The notes beneath the pieces are model-generated. The model was not told the origin of the DNA and made no database searches. It saw only the letters and a list, made by a program, of their open reading frames with translations. Source: Hexactinellida sp. DTS-2022 (lineage: Eukaryota; Porifera; Hexactinellida). Taken from it: a stretch of DNA of 64,000 bases. The stretch lies in NCBI GenBank assembly GCA_028753945.1, contig JAPNXP010000002.1, forward strand, positions 2,046,001 to 2,110,000. Direction: 5' to 3'. Numbering within the stretch: the stretch's first letter is position 1; every line of letters begins with the position of its first letter. The translations under genes were made by a program, and so were the position numbers. Below, one piece after another: positions 44,291-55,242 of the stretch.

Positions 44291-44770
44291 CGCTAGTAAG
44301 TATACTGAATAATGAACTTTTCTATATATTTAATTGAAATAAGTGTTATGTTCAATACTCTTCAGAAATGAGAATGAGAAGCAGTGCAGATAAAGAATGG
44401 AGTGAAAGCTACAACCAGCTGCACTAGTGGCAAATATCCAGGTGAAACAATCCACAGGACACACAGCGTTCTATCTAATGTTTGGTGGAGAATATGATTC
44501 CTCTAACCGCCTCAATCTCATAAACTCTACTTCTACTTAGGAACCAATTTAAACTCAGAAGAAAACGTTGAAGATGCCTCTGATACCGAAATACTTCAGA
44601 ATACAACCAACGAAACAGAACACTATCAACTTACCAACAGACGATAATCATTGGAATCAAAGTGATAGATGATAATCTGCTACAGACAGGAAGTTAGCGA
44701 TTTGAAGTATCAAAGAAGAAAATAATACCCAGAAGGGAATCTTTGACCGCAAAGTAAAACGCAAAGGTTA

Positions 44771-45059
44771 GTTATGTAATAATGTTTTTCTATTCTTACA
44801 TTTTGGTCATTAGGTGATATACATTTTTATTTGATAATACATTATGCACAATTTGATGATGTTATTGTGGGGTTTGCCTAATAGCAATAATATATTGCCA
44901 TTAGTAAACTATTCTTAGTTCCCAAGCAGCATTTAATGTTGATTCCGCCTTGTGGTAGCACGTTTGTTACAAACATATTGATTACACAATTAAAATTGAA
45001 ACCTTCACAAATATAGTTGCTTCCTAAAGAGACTTAGTAATGTAATATCTATAAAATTA
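44771..45059. other. Intronic sequence
   Basis: No supported feature. Confidence 0.5.
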
Positions 45060-45300
45060 AAACACAAGGCTGGGTATATATAAATATATATTTGTTTGTA
45101 TGTTCCGAGTTGATAGAAAAAAGTGGACGGTTTCCAAATGTGATTTTGGCATATAGGGGTAACTTTTAGCACCCGCCAACAAGTTGAGGTTTCCACTCAA
45201 AATTCCTCACACCTCGACAAGCTATGACGTCATTGTCATATTTCGAGAACCCTGAAAATTCACTTACCGCACATAATTCCCGCCCTCTAGGAGATAAAAA
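45060..45300 (-). repeat. Dispersed repeat 'CAACTTGTTGGCGGGTG', copy 3
   Basis: It is the same family as 19780 and 29823, extended by the TTCACTTACCGCACATAATT block related to 2833. The minus-strand frame is repeat sequence. Confidence 0.7.
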
Positions 45301-45468
45301 TCTAAAAGTATTCAATTATAAATGAATAAATCAATTAAATTCAATAGTTAATTATATTGAAATCGATTACTGATACCAACAATGCATTAATTAGACCGAA
45401 TTATAGCATTCTATACATAAGGCAATGGTGCTGATCGATGGACTTGGAACAAGGATTGGTTAGATCAG

Positions 45469-46061
45469 CATCCGCGGCGCCAGGTTTTGCGAAATGGGGG
45501 GGGGGGCAACCAATTTCTCAGGGGTCAGCTTTTCCATCTGTCAGAATTTATCTGAAAACAATGTAGATAGGATGAACTGGTCATAACTTACAAACTATGC
45601 CGGGATATAGGGACTTCATCGAAAATCCAGGGATTTTTTGAAATTATACTCGCTTATATAATTTCAAAAAATCCCTGGATTCCCTTTACTAATAAACATT
45701 GTATTACAAATAATGCAATTTTTGAAGAAAATAATTATCAAAATAATGTTAATAATTTTATTTGCTACTCTAAGGGTGTGGCGATGCTATGATTCGAGAT
45801 TAACGGTAATAATATGTGTGTTTTGATGAAAATCGAGCGAGAGTAGAGAGCGAGTTAAAATCTTTAGACATTTGAGCCTCTAAAAATGTGTCCAGGAGAA
45901 GGATTCTAGGAATGAGTCCAGGGATTAGCCTGGGCGAAGTTATCACAAATGATTTTAACTTGAGAATACACTAAAATTCTGCGCCTCTGCGGGAAGGAGA
46001 GGCATAATTTAAACTAGGAAGAGCGGTTGCCCCCCCTGCACCCCCTCTAGCGCATCGACTG
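45469..46061. mobile_element. hAT-like element, G/C-tract type
   Basis: This 593-bp element is flanked by perfect 8-bp repeats TAGATCAG (45461-45468 and 46062-46069). The left end CATCCGCGGCGCCAGG and the right end (complement of CAGTCGATGCGCTAGAGG) are imperfect inverted repeats, with G and C tracts just inside. It contains a strong hairpin at 45624-45681. Confidence 0.8.
45624..45681. repeat. 25-bp hairpin inside the hAT-like element
   Basis: The arms AATCCAGGGATTTTTTGAAA-TTATA and their complement are perfect, with a short loop. GGGATT and CCAGGGATT text recurs near 45910-45940. Confidence 0.75.
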
Positions 46062-46228
46062 TAGATCAGTAAACAAATTTTTGTTTAAAGCTTTTTTATT
46101 GCTGGCACTTAGCATTGTACAGTGACCATTGTAATTCCTTCTACATCAAATTACACCATAAATGGTAATTAGGCAGGAATGTCGAAAACTTGTGATTATC
46201 AAATTTTCAACCAACCATAATATTTATA

Positions 46229-46328
46229 CAGTAGAACCTCGTTAATACGAACACCAACGGAAGGTCCAAATTTGTTCGCTTTATCCGGGATTCGTATTAA
46301 CCGTGTTCGTACTAACGAGGTTCTACTG
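46229..46328. mobile_element. Tigger-like miniature element, CAGTAGAACCTCG type, 100 bp
   Basis: Near-perfect inverted ends CAGTAGAACCTCGTTAATAC lie between TA dinucleotides. It is one of the smallest and best-preserved copies in the window. The plus-strand 61-codon frame from 46272 starts inside the element and runs past it, without protein features. Confidence 0.85.
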
Positions 46329-46567
46329 TATATTATTTACTACTTAGCTAAAAAAACCCTCTCAGACGGGATGGGAGTGTGCTTCTTCTGGTTGCACAGG
46401 CCGCACCCAATCTATAATTTAACTGAATTTCAATATTTAAATTACATTTCATCTTAGTTCAATATAATTTAAAATTTTTAATTACTGTTTGAATTGTGAG
46501 ATTTCAAATCTTTATTTAATAAATTAGGATAAATTATTACAAATAGAATTAGGAACACATGTAGTAT

Positions 46568-46732
46568 TTGTAAAATGTTCCACAACTTGTAAAATGTTCC
46601 AAGTGTTTTCATTGTACTTGTATGAAACCCATATATGTGTTTCATACAATTGCAATGAAAACACTAGGAACATTTTACTGTTATTGATTGGTTTGTAAGT
46701 GAATATATACATATTTACTAACAAACCAATTA
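46568..46732. repeat. Two adjacent imperfect hairpins
   Basis: AAAATGTTCCAAGTGTTTTC pairs across ATATATG with its near complement ending 46678. TGGTTTGTAAGTGAATAT pairs with text ending 46728. Either could be a small foldback element. Confidence 0.6.
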
Positions 46733-46734
46733 CT

Positions 46735-47354
46735 AACAGTCATTATATAGAAGATAGTAGTTATGTAATATGTTCTATATAGTATTCAGTATACTATAGA
46801 GTAATACAATATGGAGATGGCTGATTAACATTAAAAAACCGTAAATAAAACGTAGAATTGATTAGAGATCAATCATTTAAATTGATAGATAGAAAGAACA
46901 TTCTTAGGAAAATACAACCTCTATATTTTCAATAGCTAATTTGAATTATCAAAGAGTCACTGGACCAGAATTTCGATATAACTGACGAACAAAAGCGAAA
47001 TTGAGAACTGGGCTTCGAGGTGCACATCTCCAGGAAATTTATAATCTCCTATCCAAATTTGAAATCTCTATCAACATGGTCTAGGCAAGCCATCGTGTCC
47101 GGCCGACCGGCCGGTTGTCAGACAGAAGTAATTTAGAACTGTGCATCTTAAAGATAAAACTATATAGGACCCTACTATAACGTTTTTACTAGAAGAAGCA
47201 GACTAAAAAACACTGTTAACATCAAAAAATTAGAAATGAATTCGATAGGAATTGCAGTTATACTGAATGACAAAACAGGAAGCAAATTGCATAAAATGAT
47301 TCAATAAAAAAATCACACTAGATTAACAGGGTATCATGTAGACATAAAATATAC
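46735..47354. other. Intronic sequence
   Basis: No supported gene; a GGCCGACCGGCCGG GC-rich palindrome lies at 47101-47114. Confidence 0.5.
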
Positions 47355-47675
47355 CTGAAAAAAATACTCCAAGATTTTCGCGGAGAATACCACACGATTG
47401 TTATTCAAAATGGTAAGGTCTTCGTATAATTCGTCTGTAATCTTGTCATATTGATCTTTGGTATTTTGAAACTCATCTTCCAATGATGTCAATTTAACAA
47501 GCAACCTTGGATCTTTCCCATCTTTGTTCCGAAGAATTTTGCTCTGCAAATTCTCTACCTCTCGCTTACAAGAATCGTAATCCAAAAGTTTTCTCCCTCG
47601 TTTATCTAATTTGTCTTTATAATAAGGAAACCGAGATAGGTACTGGGTAAATGGATCAATGATGCGATCTGAAAT
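47355..47675 (-). CDS. Host amphiphysin/BIN-like gene, central BAR exon
   Basis: This 321-nt minus-strand exon (107 codons, phase 0 at both ends) runs from the acceptor ACATGTAG to the donor TTTCAG|GTATAT. It reads ISDRIIDPFTQYLSRFPYYK, then KRGRKLLDYDSCKREVENLQ, then a helix rich in charged residues and ELYEDLTILNNNRVVFSAKI. This is the second half of a BAR domain: KRGRKLxDYD and the E-L-x-x-L-x-x-L-x-x-x-R pattern are hallmarks of amphiphysin and BIN1/2. BAR dimers bind and bend membranes, in endocytosis or T-tubule-like tubulation. A possible second acceptor (TTTCAG at 47670) would shift the phase, so the upstream one is preferred. Confidence 0.85.
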
Positions 47676-47862
47676 CTACATGTAACAAATGTTATGTGGA
47701 TGGGGAACAACGTTATGTGGATCTAATCTACACATAGGAATGAGATCAAAGTTATCAATTTCAAATAATTGAAAAAGGGGCATTTAATTTCAAAATATTA
47801 CAGAACTGGCATGTAGGGAAGGAAAATTGTATAAACCATTAACCAACTTCAAAGGTCGCAGT

Positions 47863-48996
47863 CATAGGCGTAGGATCCGTGGGAGCAGTGAGGGCTAAAG
47901 CCCCACCTCAGTTTATTTTGGTGGGGCTCAGCCCGACCACTTTGATAAGTACGATTTTCATTATCAATGTAAAACTATTTATTATTGACCCTAATGTGTA
48001 AACTTAGGGAAAATTTATAATTTAGAGATTCATGCTTTGTTACTATTCCATCTTAACTTTATATTATTTGCATTTTATCGTTTCAACTCGTTGACTTAGC
48101 CTTGGTTAAGGTTAAATTAGGGCAGATATAACTAGTATTTCCTTGTAGAAATCTGCAATCGTGAGACAAAATACCCTACACGATAGAAAGCAATAAACGA
48201 AAAAGAAAATGTCCACTCCTCTATTTTATTTTTTGTGGGTTTCAAAATTTGGCTAATAAAAATCTCCCATAGGGGACTTTCCGTATATGGCGTTCCTTAA
48301 TGAATAACATTTTGGCAATGTGGCTATCTATGTTTGTTCTCAGAATTAGTATCTAAAGATTATAAGCGTACGCAGTTGGTAGTAGGTTTACATTCTTGAA
48401 TTATGATTCATAATTTGTTTCATGAATTTATCAAAATCCGACAAAAAAGTGAGCTGTCCCTACATTTTTTTCGTTCAAAAGGTCACAATCTTTTATATTT
48501 GGGTTGAATAAAATTCTAAACCAGTCACCTTTCTCCCATAACGATGATCTATGTGATATATCGTACAGAACATGGCTTTAGCAAATATTGATTTTCAAAT
48601 CCATTTTTCTATAAGGTGGAGTCTGAAGAAATCCCCCTATGGAACATTTGTAAAAGGATAAAACTGCATGTCCCATAAATTCGAGGTTAAGAAGATAACT
48701 TGATTTATTTTTAAGTTTGGATCTAGCTATAATGTAATCTCTCATATATGTGAAAATCAAATACCAAGTTCAAAACGTAATTTATGTGTTTTTTAGGCTG
48801 AATCAGCCCTAATTTAACCTTAATAAGAATGCAAAAATCGCTAAAGTCGATCTTTAGTACAGCTATTAAAAAGAAAAGTCGGCAAAAGGAATTTAGCAGC
48901 TTTAGATCAAATTATTTTTGGATATTTGAATAAATCTGTATAGTTTGATATGTAAACGTATTAGCCCCACCAGAAAATATCGTTCCTACGCGTCTG
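47863..48996. mobile_element. CATAGGCGTAGGA element, 1.1 kb
   Basis: The ends CATAGGCGTAGGATCCGTGG and the complement of CAGACGCGTAGGAACGATAT are flanked by GTCGCAGT and GCCGCAGT (7 of 8). Both subterminal regions carry GGTGGGGCT text (GCCCCACC, TAGCCCCACCAG). The interior is AT-rich with no recognised gene. It resembles the element at 35294 at the tips. Confidence 0.75.
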
Positions 48997-50236
48997 GCCG
49001 CAGTAGCATAAATTTAAGTACGTAGGTATAAACATTTAAATAAAAATATTATCATGGGCTATCGTCTTACTAAGAGTCGTGGATTAGACAAATGCACGGT
49101 GGCAAAAAAGAGGTACATAAGCGGCATTTTAAATTAATTACAAGTTACAGATATCAAATGTACCATTTAACTATGGTAACCGACTATAACAGGTGAAGGA
49201 TAACGCGAAACAGAAATGCAACCTCAAGTAAAACAGACGTAACATATTCCTAAAAAATTAATTAACAATAGGTGCAAACAAAAACTTCAAGAATCAAAAC
49301 TATTAACAGTGCTAATAACTATTGTATTGGTTATTATAACAAAAGCCAGTCCCTTTAAAGTGAATGACCAATAAAATTTTACACTATCATTGGTTTTCTT
49401 GATATAAATATAGCATAATCTTATTCTTTCAAACTAAAAATTTCACAATAGTAAGTGATCTCTTTAATTTCAATATAGATACGTATAAATCTAAACCGAA
49501 TAGAATTGATAAACTCATCGAATATATGAATAGAAAGAAATGTAGACTGAATAGTGCTGATTCATTATATCAAATATGGATTTGTTAAACAAATACAAAT
49601 GTTTCCAAATATTGAGAGTTTGTCGGGGGGGGGGGGGCAGTAAAGAGGGTAAATAGTTGACAAGGGGTGCTGTCCGAAAAAGTTTGAGAAACACTGACCT
49701 ATTTGGATGATTCAGACTTTTAGTTTGTACCGACATATAAATTACCAATGAGAATTCTATATATATTTTCCGCTGTCAACTAAATGTAAATTACTAATAA
49801 CGTACGCATTATCTAAGAAACAATTATTCAATCATTCGAACTTTAAAAAAATTCGTATTTTGATTCATGGAATGGAATTTAAGTACAATTAGTTCAGTTA
49901 CATCACGGTTATTATCGTGTGGAGTTTAAGAAAATTAAATGCATCAAAAATATTCTTTAAACATTGATTTGACAAAAAAACACAGTAGATATTGAATTTT
50001 TGAAATTTACACATAAGCTAACTTAAAAAGCCATACTTCCATAAGTATTGGAAGATCTATATGCTAAAAACACAATCGTTCTTTGTTTGTTTGTTTGCGT
50101 GTTTGTCCAGAATTAATAGGAAATACCACATGTTTTAGAGATCTAAAATTATCGTGCAGGGGTAATTTTACCCTGACAACGATCTATTGGTCTTTCTAAA
50201 CGAAATAACGTGATTATGACCTCATAAAACCACTTA
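48997..50236. other. Intronic sequence
   Basis: No supported gene. A G tract lies at 49625-49638 and a (GTTT)n run near 50080. Confidence 0.5.
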
Positions 50237-50826
50237 CCGAATTTATTCGAATAGTAGACTAGGCGATTATTGTTTTTTTAGGCCATTTTCTGACTAATAA
50301 TTTTTGTGACTTTTCGAGAATACCACATGTTGATACAATTTATTTAGTATAGTTGTTGCAGTGTATACCCGCACATGGTGTGTGCGGGCACACACTGGTG
50401 TATATCCGCACACAATCAATGAATTAGTCTGGCTAAAATATGCTGTTAGATGATGAAAATAAAACTCCTACACTTGTGAAAGGGACTATAATGGATTAAA
50501 ATGTGCAGAAAAGAAAAGCAACAATAAAAACCAAACCTTCCAACGTAATAATTTGCAATAATAATAAATAACTAATCTCGCTAATAAACTTATATTAATA
50601 AAACCAACGTCATATAGTGTGTGCGGATATACACCAGTGTGTGCCCGCACACACCATGTGCGGGTATACACTGCAACATCGTCGGTTGATAATCGTATTG
50701 CGACTATAATTTGATTAATAAATTGACTCAGGATACCAGTAGTAAATTTGTATTTGCTAATATTGGGGGGCTATTATTGGAGGTAGGAAATTATTCGAAT
50801 AGGGGCTACTATTAGAGTAAATACGG
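50237..50826. mobile_element. CCGTATTTATTCG palindromic element, split copy
   Basis: The ends CCGAATTTATTCGAATAGTA and complement lie between TA dinucleotides. Compared with the intact copy at 14437-14696 it is interrupted at 50354-50678. Confidence 0.75.
50354..50678. mobile_element. TGTTGCAG foldback element (Ginger-like), copy 4
   Basis: This 325-bp element has near-perfect long inverted ends (TGTTGCAGTGTATACCCGCA, then ACACACTGGTGTATATCCGC). The flanking tetramers are TAGT and TCGT. It is the shortest clean member of the family, and its insertion point within the palindromic element is clear. Confidence 0.8.
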
Positions 50827-51619
50827 TATTTGGAATAACGCTTCGAGTTTTTATCCAATTAGCCCACAATTTTAATTGGCAAGACAACATGAAAAGAAAC
50901 GGCCAAAATTTCCACGCGCCTAGAGTAAGTTTGAGCTCACTCACACGCGGCTAAAATACTCAATTTGTATTACGTACTATATGGGAGCATCTCTCAATTC
51001 TCTTTCAAAATAACGCGCGTGGAGGGACGTCGCGCATGCGTATATGAAACCATGTATAGACAATTTTATGGGATTATGACGTTACATAAGAACTCATTTG
51101 AATTCAGCTCTGACAATTTTGATTCAGTGGTTACAAAATTTTGTCACATTATAAAATATATTATATTGCATGTCTCTTCAAATTTTATAATATTTACAAT
51201 AATCTGCGCCTGCATTAACAAAGATGTAACGTACTGCTGCCTCATTGTACATAATGATGTTTGGTGATTTAATCTTCGACCACATCACATCCGAAATTGC
51301 ATACTATGATTAATCCAGTTTGGATTCCATCTGTTTACTTAATTATTAGCTTGTAAACGTCAATCACATAAGTATGCATAATATTACTATCAAAGTTGTT
51401 CAACGATATATTGACCTATATCTTCTGCATAATAAATGATATATAATTATGAGAATAATGCAGCGAAATATTAATCAAACAATTATAATGTCGAAATTCT
51501 CTAAATCTTGTGTTAGTAAAGCATAATTAATTAGTTGACATTTGGCAACAAACTGAAATGAATAAAGTAGGTGTAATTTGCAAGCCATAAGTATAACTTA
51601 ATTATTATGAGTGACATTT
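50827..51619. other. Intronic sequence
   Basis: A 100-codon plus frame at 50965-51267 has no family features and is not called as a gene. Confidence 0.4.
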
Positions 51620-51830
51620 TGAGGTTAAGGCCACGAAGAGGCCGTTAAATGTGTCGCATAGGTCGCAAAGCCACCAAGACCGAAGGGCTGTTTAATTTAA
51701 ATAAAAGATTTCTTTGAAATTTTAACCCAATGGAAAAATTGATAATATATGCAACATTTTTGTGTCAAATGATGTGAACTAGTGACCGATTAGTTCATAA
51801 TTTTTTATAGTTTTAGTCAACATAGGTGCA
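51620..51830 (-). repeat. Dispersed repeat ending GACCGAAGGGCT, copy 2
   Basis: It shares GACCGAAGGGCT and TTTTAGTCAACATA edges with 28011-28205. Confidence 0.35.
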
Positions 51831-52439
51831 ATCAGGACCGGTTAAGCTGGTGGGCGGCCCACTCGTGTTTCTGTTTATGCAAAACAAAATGTATTTGTAC
51901 TATTAATCCTCTATTTATTATAAAAGAAAGAAGCCTGTACATGTATAATACATTGACATTTGGATAAACTGCAGTTATAGCCAAATTTACTAAGCATATA
52001 ATTATTAATTATATATGATTGTCCTATGTCCTCACAATCAATTATTGATCATTTACTACAATGCTAGCAGTAACATTTGACTAATTTCAAATTTTCAAAA
52101 TATACTATTGCTATTTATTCCAATAATTTATTGGAAATCTTTCAATATTATGAAATAATTTTGAAGTAAATATCGAATAATTCATGCGAATATAAACAAT
52201 ATCCGGCCGGATATTTATACCAATAACAATTGTGGTTGGAAAGCAGATTTGATATTAGTAAGATGAAATAGTTTTGTATATTTCATTAATAATATTGACA
52301 CATAAGCAATAGGATACTGAGAGTTTAGATAGGCGCTATCCTACATCACTATCTAATGTGTTTAATTTAATAATTAGAGTTTCTTTGAAAAAATTACATA
52401 TAGATCGATTGAGTATGCGGGATCAGAGTCATACTGGGT
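51831..52439. other. Intronic sequence
   Basis: No supported feature. Confidence 0.5.
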
Positions 52440-52760
52440 CTGGTTGATTCAAAAACATTGGAGATTTGATGCAAAGCTGTTCTGGATATAGTCGACACTT
52501 GGGAAGAGCATATATTGATTTGTTAGTGTGTTTAATAATTTCCGGAGGGAATTTTTCGTTTCAATCGAAAAGTGTAGCAAACACTATCATTTGGAATTCT
52601 TCCCACTTGAGATATTGGCAGCTCACTCCCTGCAAAGTGCTCTCGAAGAGTGGTGTTTAGAAATTGAGAAAAATGATCAAATTTCGATCATGCGGAAGAT
52701 GGAAATAAATAGGATAAAAGATCATCCCAAATATAAATATAACAATACATTCAAAATTTG
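52440..52760 (+). pseudogene. Unrecognised coding relic
   Basis: One frame reads LGRAYIDLLVCLIISGGNFS with SKSVANTIIWNSSHLRYWQL and LTPCKVLSKSGV, ending in a stop. The composition looks protein-like and transposon-like, but I cannot name the family. Confidence 0.25.
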
Positions 52761-53048
52761 AAATCATATAAATGTGTACAGAATAGGACATTAATAATCT
52801 ATTGTTCCATACACCTTAAAGACAGCAATGAAGAAGCCGATTGCACTGATAAACAAATTTATAAATCTTGATAATTAATATACTATTCCGCCAACTGTAT
52901 TTGTAATACAATCTCTAACCGGATAATAGGTGACCGGATATCCGAATCCGGCCGGAGCAGAGATTCTCCAAAGTGGTACAGCTCTAATTTGTAAACAAAC
53001 ATAAAGTCACAAATTACTTTTACAAAAATGACAACGAACACAATTACT

Positions 53049-53244
53049 CTAGGGCGCCGGCGGCACGGGTGCGCCCGTTTCCGGTCAATTTTCCCCCCCA
53101 GAAATCTGACTCAAAACTAACTTAATAATAAAACTAACTAAACTCAAAAATAATGAATAACTGAAATCAAAAAATATATTATCTTAAAGGTGCGGGAGGG
53201 GGTTTATCATTTAAACTCGTGCACCCGTTGCTCCGGCGCCCCAG
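53049..53244. mobile_element. GC-ended inverted-repeat element, CTRGGGCGCCGG type
   Basis: The ends CTAGGGCGCCGGCGGCACGG and the complement of CTGGGGCGCCGGAGCAACGG enclose about 150 bp with C and G runs. No clear target duplication is present. Confidence 0.55.
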
Positions 53245-53372
53245 TAAGTGGAGATGAAATCAATATCAAATAGACATTGACCATTGCAAGCATTTTAACA
53301 ACAAATCAGGTGACACGATAATCGAAAAACAATGAATATATGGCCATATTAAAGTCAAATTACTATAAAGTC

Positions 53373-54180
53373 AACTAGCCAAGTGACCCGTCGCCTTGCG
53401 ACGAATTAGCCGACATAAACAGTTGGGATGCGACCCCCAATTATAGCCCTTTACAATGATACGGGTTGCAGCTTAGCTGTTAAATACTTCCCGATATACA
53501 ATATTAGTCATATAGAACCATTCCCGAGCTTTCTAACCAAACTGTATGGCACTCTTCCCTGCATATCCCTTCCTCCATGCTTGTGCCATCAGCGGTACTT
53601 TTATGCTTCCTGGTTAATGACGAAAAGGATTGCCTCGGGTTGCCAACGCGGGATCCAACAACGTTAATGCAAGCCCCTCGATGAGCAACCATGCATTTTG
53701 GAATGTGCATTCGTTTAGCATTGGGGACTTATTACGTTGTAGGATTCAGGGTTGTTATCAATCCGGTCGGCAACGGTGTGTGGGTGAACTGTCTGACTGG
53801 ATTACGTTGCATGATGTAGTAAATGATTAAGTAAACTTAAAAAAATAATTTATTCTAGGCACCGCAATTGGTAGTACACAATAGGATTAATATCCCAGTT
53901 AGCAGTAACCAATAGGATTAATATCCCAGATAGCAGTAGCCAATATCCAATAGGATTATACCTTTAACAATCGGCTCATATATGCACATTAGTAAGTAAA
54001 CACAAAATGTCGTGTAATTCTGGAACTAACACCTTTTAGTGGAACCCAGTATATATCCCGAGGTCTCCCTTGCAAGAGCTTTCGATAGATATTTATTTCG
54101 TCAGGATCGGGTAATGTAGAAAAGAGTTACAGGGGCGGACGGACGGACAGACAGACGGACGGACCAAGCTTTCTTAATAC
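53373..54180 (+). repeat. Region with CTAGCC start, 34-bp tandem and GACG/GACA run
   Basis: It starts near CTAGCCAAGTGACCCGTCGC. It includes about three copies of CAATAGGATTAATATCCCAG (53879-53965) and a (GACG/GACA)n run at 54136-54164, followed by CTTTCTTAATACTATAGATA. Such tails occur in several dispersed animal repeats, but the class is not determined. Confidence 0.4.
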
Positions 54181-54720
54181 TATAGATAAACTCTTCTATA
54201 ACAAAACAAAAAGATGCAGTGAGAGACCAATTTATGTTAGGCATGGCGGTTCCCATCTGGTGGTGGGCGGCCCTGTGCAGCTGAACAATCTGAACGTAAA
54301 TGATTGAAAATATCTGACAATTGAAGTCGGAGATTAAATTGTAAAAATGTTTCATAGTACAGCAGGTTGGACTATGGCAAATTAAAAGTACTAAGATTCT
54401 GAATCCATAAGAGATGTACTAATAGTAGACAAAAAATGATAATTAGCATAAAAAGTGATTCCTAATGGACAATGCAAGCTTCTTTTTATGCTAAATTTTC
54501 TTCTTGAAACTATATTTAGCATAAAAAGTTCTTGAAACTATATTCTTTATAGTTCTTATTCAGTATTCGAATTTAAACTGGGAAATCATACAAATGTATA
54601 AATCCAATCAAATAGATTTTAAGTTGCAGGCGGATTGAAAAATTAAATTAAATTTCACGATTTTTGGGTATCCAAGACACAGATATTAAAAATTATAGGT
54701 CCAAACTAATCAATTATTAG
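54181..54720. other. Intronic sequence with short inverted repeats
   Basis: TTAGCATAAAAAG recurs in both orientations at 54444-54530, which can form a hairpin. No gene is supported. Confidence 0.5.
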
Positions 54721-54860
54721 TGTTGCAGTGTATTAGAAAACTTTGTGTGTCCGCGAATACATAATGTTATTGTGTGTACGCGAGTATTTCTTGATTATGG
54801 GTGCACACAAAAAAACTTTGATCAGGCATAACATTACCTCCCACTAAGAAACTTTGCGTG
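54721..54860 (+). mobile_element. TGTTGCAG element, single left end
   Basis: TGTTGCAGTGTATTAGAAAA follows TTAG and continues with GTGTGTCCGCGAATACA in the style of copy 4. No CTGCAACA right end was found before 64000, so it is truncated or unrelated. It lies about 520 bp before the integrase fragment at 55243. Confidence 0.45.
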
Positions 54861-55242
54861 AGGGAACTAATCTTATAAGTTGTAAACAGATTCTGATAGG
54901 CAAAAACAGAGTACAAACTAACTAATATTGCAAATAATTAAATAAGGATTAAGGAATAAAGTATACAAACTAACAATCAGTCAAGTAAACTTCTAATGGC
55001 AAAAAACAGGAGTTTCTTGAAACAATCCGGTCTTTTCCAATGACGAACAGATCAGAGCTGTTTTCATCTGGTGACATTATGGAGAAGATCAACATTATGT
55101 CAGGTCTAAACCGACAGTACATTACTCTCAATTGCGTTGGCAAAGACTCCACTCAAGGTTTAAGATATTACCTTATCAGAGTGAAAGAGTACTGTATCTG
55201 AGGAATAAGGAAAGCGATATAGCAAATAGCTAGTACTCACGG

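Larger units (their letters stand above)
42360..44770 (+). pseudogene. Second Ginger/KRBA2-like integrase relic with introns
   Basis: In order: KEIRDHLSSKLIPDEFQSDR (42375 onward), a possible intron, and IKYVEIPLDSD. Next is an HDVTHPKINTTIDRF H-H block and TCHVCQ, together an H2C2-type zinc finger. Then come LQPIPPPE and, after a frameshift, GGIDLIC with the first Asp. The frame breaks at the element 42980-43646 and resumes VCYLSKFVLYG, then IPKVIQSDHWKEF with the second Asp. A GTAAGT donor follows at 43801, at the same place as in the 35-kb copy. Downstream text VKQSTGHTAFYLMFGGE (about 44445-44490) matches the integrase C-terminal core. The third catalytic Glu segment was not found, possibly lost around the repeat at 43965-44290. 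Confidence 0.65.

Noticed and set aside
35060..44770. Ty3/gypsy LTR retrotransposons
   Set aside because: No LTR pairs, reverse transcriptase or primer-binding sites are seen, and two copies have introns. A Ginger-like origin fits better, though Ty3 cannot be excluded for the 55-kb copy.
50965..51267. 100-codon plus-strand frame as a gene
   Set aside because: No family motifs, AT-driven composition and no conserved neighbours; chance frames of this size occur in this window.
54136..54164. GACG/GACA run as a regulatory array
   Set aside because: It is a simple-sequence tract of the kind found in many dispersed repeats; nothing supports regulation.
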